A stretch of 46,855 bases of DNA from an uncultured Acidobacteriia bacterium (GTDB taxonomy: Bacteria; Acidobacteriota; Terriglobia; Bryobacterales; Bryobacteraceae): assembly GCA_903909435.1 (NCBI GenBank), contig CAIVVT010000125.1, forward strand, positions 1 to 46,855, read 5' to 3'. The notes below the pieces were generated by a model. The model worked only from the letters and a program-made list of their open reading frames with translations, made no database searches and was not told the origin of the DNA. Shown one piece after another: positions 43,048-46,855 of this stretch; the stretch's first letter is position 1, and each line of letters opens with the position of its first letter. Position numbers and translations under genes: made by a program.

Positions 43048-44160
43048 ATGACCAGCCGACGCCAGATTCTAAAAGCCGCGCTGCTGCTGCCGATAAGCTC
43101 AAGAAGCTTCTCCGTGGAGCAGCCTCGCTTGGAGATCGGTGCCCGTGGCAACGAGCCCGTAATCGTTGTTACTCCGTGGGGTCAGCACGTCGTGCCAACG
43201 ATTGACACCTACATTGATATAGAGACCTACCGAACACTGCGTCCCGGACAGGCGTGGAGTGAGGGAATTCCGATTGATCATAGACTGCGGGAGGATTATC
43301 GCGCAGGGCGGCTGCGTCTGCGCCGGTATCCGTGGCGCGTCATGGACGGCATTTATGTGCTCGGAGCACAGGGCCAGGAGCAGCAGACATATCTCGTCGA
43401 TACCGGGGATGGCCTGATATTGATCGATCCGAGTCTGGAGACGTGGCAAGACGAGATTGTCGCCCAGATATACGAGCTCAGATATCAACCCTCTGACGTT
43501 AGGTGGGTGTTACTGACCCATTGTCACATCGACCACAGTCAGGCCTGCCACCAGTGGCGGCAGCGTGGTGCTCAGATTATGGCGGGCGAGGGTGACGCTC
43601 ATCCCTTGGAAACTTGTAACAGTCTCGTTGAGAGCTGGATTGTTGATTCCATGCTCGCGGAGATCGGCCGGCCAGCACCGGCAATTTCTGAGCGGTGCAC
43701 GCCAAGTCCGATTGACCGGCGAATCAGTGATGGCGACGTACTCCGCCTGGGTTCGGTGACGTTGCACTCAATTTCAACGCCGGGGCATACACCCGGATCA
43801 ACCTGCTACTACTTGGCACGCGACAAAAAGCACGTTTTAATTTCCGGCGATATCGCGCTACACAATGGTCGTCATGCCTGGATGGCAAATCCGTACGCGA
43901 ACTGGGAGCAATACCTCGCTGCGCTCGAAAAGCTGTCCCATTTCACTCTGGAAGGGCGGCGGATCCATTTCGACGTTCTTCTTCCCGGGCACGGAACCGT
44001 GGATCTTGAGCAGGCGCAACGGTCTGTCGATGAGACGCTCCGTGTCGTTCGAACGCTGGTTGCCCGCCGCGCGGCGGGCGAGCAGATCGACTGGATCGAC
44101 GTATACCACTGGAACTGGACGCAAGGTGTCGTTTACGCACCGGAAGGAGGGGGTCGATAA
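43048..44160 (+). CDS. Exported metallo-beta-lactamase-fold hydrolase
   Basis: A 370-residue MBL-fold protein. The zinc motif is THCHIDH (His158, His160, Asp162, His163), followed by TPGHTPGS and an LISGD strand. The N-terminus TSRRQILKAALLLP is a twin-arginine-type signal, so periplasmic action is likely. ATG 43048 is chosen because GGAG lies six bases before it; two upstream in-frame ATGs are less likely. The family hydrolyses lactones, thioesters or amide-like bonds; the activity here is unknown. Confidence 0.82.
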   Translation: MTSRRQILKAALLLPISSRSFSVEQPRLEIGARGNEPVIVVTPWGQHVVPTIDTYIDIETYRTLRPGQAWSEGIPIDHRLREDYRAGRLRLRRYPWRVMDGIYVLGAQGQEQQTYLVDTGDGLILIDPSLETWQDEIVAQIYELRYQPSDVRWVLLTHCHIDHSQACHQWRQRGAQIMAGEGDAHPLETCNSLVESWIVDSMLAEIGRPAPAISERCTPSPIDRRISDGDVLRLGSVTLHSISTPGHTPGSTCYYLARDKKHVLISGDIALHNGRHAWMANPYANWEQYLAALEKLSHFTLEGRRIHFDVLLPGHGTVDLEQAQRSVDETLRVVRTLVARRAAGEQIDWIDVYHWNWTQGVVYAPEGGGR

Positions 44161-44219
44161 GATGCGATCGTGCCGCCGTCCATCCAGTCGTACGGTACCG
44201 CCACAGGCGGCGGCATTTA

Positions 44220-46628
44220 ATGGCGGCTAGTATCACACGCACCGTGTCATCGCTTCGCGCGTGCGTCTCGCGCTGTGTGACTTACGCTAGTGACGCTTTT
44301 GGGTGTTTGGATAGAAAACAATTAGATAGCCAAATCCGAGTTGTAGTACCTCGCGGAAACGGCCGCATCCGCTGCTCATTCATCTCGGCATTTCTGATTT
44401 GCCTTACTTGGCCACTCGGTGTATCGACCGCGATCGCGTCCGGGGTAGTGCCGCGGCCTTCGGAGGAATGGCCCAGTTCGGGTAGGTTTTTGCTTACGGA
44501 CCGTACCGCGGTTGTCGTTCTGAATGAGCCCGACGGTGCACGTGCGGCAGCGAAGTTTCTCATGTTCATACTCAGCGACAAAATGCGCGACCGCCGCATC
44601 GAAAATGTCCGGCGCGCACCTAATGGTGCCGCAATCATTTTCGCCCGTGCGCCCGATCTAGGTCCGGAAGCCTATGAACTGGAGATTAATACTCAGCGAA
44701 TTATAATTCGCTCCAATAGCCCGGCAGGCTATCTTTACGGCGCCGTTACGCTCGCCCAACTTCTGCCAGCAGGGACGCGCGACACCAGTATTGCGAACAT
44801 CGTAATCCGGGACTATCCCGCGAGACCTTGGCGCGGGTTGCTGCTGGACTCGGCCCGCCATTACCAAAGCCCAGCCTTCATAATGCAACTGCTCGATGCA
44901 ATGGCGCTCATGAAGCTAAATGTCTTGCATTGGCATTTGACAGACGATCAGGGCTGGCGTCTCCAGATTCGTCGCTATCCACGGCTCACCACAGTGGGCG
45001 CGTTCCGCACTCCACCAGGGCGATTGGCAGGATTTGATATCGACCCTATTACCAAGAAGCCACGGCTTGAGGGTGGTTTCTACTCACAATCAGTTGTCCG
45101 TAAATTGGTGCGTTACGCACGAGAACGTCAGGTCACGATCATTCCGGAAATAGAACTTCCTGGCCACGCGTCCGCCGCCATCGCCGCGTATCCGGAACTT
45201 GGTAGCGTTGCCGTTAACAGTGTTCCTGCGGATTGGGGTGTCTATCCGCATGTGTTCAATCTTAGTGAATCGACGTGCCGATTTCTAGAGAATGTTCTTG
45301 AAGAAGTCATTGAACTCTTTCCGGCTCCTTATGTTCATGTCGGCGGCGACGAAGTCGCTCCCGATGAGTGGCAAACTTCGTCGGCGGCGCTTGCTCGCGT
45401 CCGCGAACTTGGGCTCAAGGATGTAAACCAGCTTCCACACTATGTGGTCGCGCGCCTTGGTGGATTTCTTAAAGCGCGTGGCCGCCGTCTCGTCGGGTGG
45501 GATGAGATTGTGTCTCCCGGACTTGCCCGCGATGCCATCGTGCTTTCGTGGCATGGCGGGGACGCCGTGACGGATACGATTCGAACCGGTCACGATGTTG
45601 TCGTGGCGACGCAGCCGACGCTGTACCTCGATTACCGACAAAGCAGGGCTGCGGATGAGCCACCAGGACGTCTCACGACCGAGACGCTGGCGGACATTTA
45701 CCGCGTAACCCTAGTACCAAGTGGTGCTTCAGGCGCAGATGACGCGCATGTGCTCGGCATTCAGGGAAACCTTTGGACGGAGCACATTGGTACTGAAGAA
45801 AGAGCGTTTCACGCTCTCTTGCCACGCGCTGCGGCGATCGCGGAAATTGGATGGTCGCCTCCCGCGCTGCAGGATTACGCCGGATTTGTTACCAGATTGC
45901 CGCCGCTTCTTGGGCGCTTTCGCGCGCTAGGGTTGCCATACGCGGACAGCGAATTTGCAGTGCGATTTATTAATCAAGATAACACCAGCTTGACGCTCGC
46001 GACAATGGCTGGCGTCGGCGAAATCCATTACACGCTCGATGGCAGTGAGCCAGTAGTTACGTCACCGCGGTACGCAGGGCCGCTCAGGCTGCCGATTGGG
46101 TCGAACGTAAGGGCGGCAACGTTCATGGATGCCTTGCAAATGTCCCTCTCTCGCAGCACTCGTTTTGTAGCGAATCAGCCTCGTAAAATGACTGGTGCGG
46201 AGCTCACTCTCTGCAGCCAGGGGATCGGTCTTGCATTGGAGATGGATACCGTGAACACGCCGCGTCCGATCGTGGCAGTGGACCTTTATGAGCCCTGCTG
46301 GAAGTGGAATGAAATTGACTTTGCGCGAGGCATTCGTGCCACTATCAAGGTCGGGACAGTTCCATTTAATTATCAACTTGGCGCGGATGCTGCCGAAGTC
46401 AGTCTCGGTTTATCAAAGCCAAGTACCGCAGAGCTTGAAGTTCGTGTCGATCGCTGTGATGGATTGCCGGAGGTGGTTCTGTCGCTTGTTGGAGCAGAAC
46501 CTACGGAGTTGTCAGCGCTCGAATTTGCACTGCCACCACTTTTGGGCCGCCACGATCTCTGTCTGCGCTTTTCACGGCCGACGGCAGATCCTCTCTGGGT
46601 CATTTCGGAAGTAACCCTCCGGGATTGA
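44220..46628 (+). CDS. Exported GH20 beta-N-acetylhexosaminidase
   Basis: A GH20 enzyme of up to 802 residues. After an N-terminal GH20b-type domain (about 90-200), the catalytic barrel runs from RGLLLDSARHYQ to about 575, with the paired catalytic residues Asp377-Glu378 (HVGGDEVAPDEW). A C-terminal beta-sandwich (about 585-650) resembles the chitobiase/hexosaminidase C-terminal domain, and a further about 130 residues form an unassigned tail. A signal-like hydrophobic stretch lies at about residues 52-75, so the true start is probably downstream of ATG 44220, although no ATG or strong ribosome-binding site stands out there. It releases terminal GlcNAc/GalNAc, presumably in the periplasm, complementing the GH84 enzyme. 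Confidence 0.88.
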   Translation: MAASITRTVSSLRACVSRCVTYASDAFGCLDRKQLDSQIRVVVPRGNGRIRCSFISAFLICLTWPLGVSTAIASGVVPRPSEEWPSSGRFLLTDRTAVVVLNEPDGARAAAKFLMFILSDKMRDRRIENVRRAPNGAAIIFARAPDLGPEAYELEINTQRIIIRSNSPAGYLYGAVTLAQLLPAGTRDTSIANIVIRDYPARPWRGLLLDSARHYQSPAFIMQLLDAMALMKLNVLHWHLTDDQGWRLQIRRYPRLTTVGAFRTPPGRLAGFDIDPITKKPRLEGGFYSQSVVRKLVRYARERQVTIIPEIELPGHASAAIAAYPELGSVAVNSVPADWGVYPHVFNLSESTCRFLENVLEEVIELFPAPYVHVGGDEVAPDEWQTSSAALARVRELGLKDVNQLPHYVVARLGGFLKARGRRLVGWDEIVSPGLARDAIVLSWHGGDAVTDTIRTGHDVVVATQPTLYLDYRQSRAADEPPGRLTTETLADIYRVTLVPSGASGADDAHVLGIQGNLWTEHIGTEERAFHALLPRAAAIAEIGWSPPALQDYAGFVTRLPPLLGRFRALGLPYADSEFAVRFINQDNTSLTLATMAGVGEIHYTLDGSEPVVTSPRYAGPLRLPIGSNVRAATFMDALQMSLSRSTRFVANQPRKMTGAELTLCSQGIGLALEMDTVNTPRPIVAVDLYEPCWKWNEIDFARGIRATIKVGTVPFNYQLGADAAEVSLGLSKPSTAELEVRVDRCDGLPEVVLSLVGAEPTELSALEFALPPLLGRHDLCLRFSRPTADPLWVISEVTLRD

Positions 46629-46855
46629 ATTAAATTCACCTTCAGTACCGTGCGGCGGTAGGGTCTTCTCGCCCTGACCCCTCACGGGTGGCTTCGGTTC
46701 TTAGGACAGATTTCTTCTCCGGCTAAGTGGATCTGCCAGCCCTGTTGATGATGATTTCTTGGTCCTTGCTCTTCGTCAATCGTCTTCGGCATCCGCGGTC
46801 TGACGCGTAGCGTCAGAAGCTCTTCGGATTCCTCGACCTCGATCATGCCGCGGCC
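46629..46855. other. Right-edge segment, no assignable gene
   Basis: No recognised gene follows the GH20 stop. A minus-strand frame of about 54 codons (46682-46846) has no recognisable similarity and is not called. A perfect 8-bp inverted repeat, TCTGACGC-gta-GCGTCAGA, occupies 46799-46817; its short loop suits a regulatory or mobile-element end rather than a terminator, as no T-run follows. Confidence 0.4.

Noticed and set aside
46682-46846. Minus-strand frame at the right edge
   Set aside because: Short, charged, unrecognised, and may continue beyond the window; too little to call a gene.
1-46855. CRISPR arrays, tRNA or rRNA genes, integrases and intact insertion sequences
   Set aside because: I saw no regularly spaced repeats, cloverleaf-type sequence, conserved rRNA segments or transposase/integrase motifs.

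Overview
The window looks like chromosomal DNA of a Gram-negative, respiring, catabolically versatile proteobacterium. It holds a TonB-dependent outer-membrane receptor, Tat-type lipoproteins, a PQQ dehydrogenase with a built-in cytochrome c and a periplasmic ABC importer. The leftmost locus has the GntR / SIS-deaminase / NagA order known from GlcNAc-utilising Xanthomonadales and Caulobacterales. That points to a TonB-receptor-rich soil or freshwater gamma- or alphaproteobacterium (Xanthomonadales, Steroidobacter-like or Sphingomonad-like). No rRNA, tRNA, CRISPR, integrase or intact insertion sequence was found.

Layout. (1) 1-2.4 kb: the start of an unidentified minus-strand gene, then a decayed nag operon (frameshifted GntR regulator, intact SIS-type deaminase, nagA cut after about 45 codons). 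Most of this block is visibly more GC-rich than what follows. (2) 2.5-10.7 kb: an M20 peptidase, two Tat-lipoprotein TIM-barrel 'sugar isomerase/epimerase' proteins, a GMC flavoprotein with its gluconate-2-dehydrogenase-subunit-3-type partner, a Gfo/Idh/MocA oxidoreductase and an MFS transporter. This set resembles a 3-keto-glycoside oxidation and cleavage module. (3) 10.9-14.2 kb: a TonB receptor coupled to a RidA protein, then a divergent FCD-type GntR regulator. (4) 14.5-38.2 kb: nineteen co-directional, mostly touching or overlapping genes. They encode HyuA/HyuB, two SDRs, a BKACE/DUF849 enzyme, a MetE-like protein, two amidohydrolases, an HpcH/HpaI aldolase, Gfo/Idh, a TIM-barrel isomerase, a cupin, an Asp-box propeller, an amidase, a GH84 hexosaminidase, a PQQ-cytochrome c dehydrogenase, an NCS1 permease, a 2-hydroxyacid dehydrogenase and a carboxylesterase. 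(5) 39-46.6 kb: a PotDABC-like ABC importer, a small cupin remnant, a metallo-beta-lactamase-fold hydrolase and a secreted GH20 beta-N-acetylhexosaminidase.

The parts look like one regulated system. Five intergenic regions (about 3.90, 7.22, 10.89, 14.35 and 38.95 kb), each in front of a transcription unit, carry variants of a motif ATTATCG(A/T)TAAT. The version at 14.35 kb is a perfect 16-bp palindrome next to the FCD-GntR gene, which makes that regulator the best candidate for controlling all five.

Working hypothesis (inference): the island takes up and dismantles a glycosylated, probably N-acetylhexosamine-containing compound whose aglycone is a cyclic amide or imide or similar nitrogenous ring. 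GH20/GH84 and the 3-keto-sugar enzymes would act on the sugar; NCS1 permease, HyuAB, amidase and amidohydrolases on the ring; and SDR, BKACE, aldolase, MetE-like and hydroxyacid dehydrogenase on the carbon skeleton. The substrate cannot be named from sequence alone.
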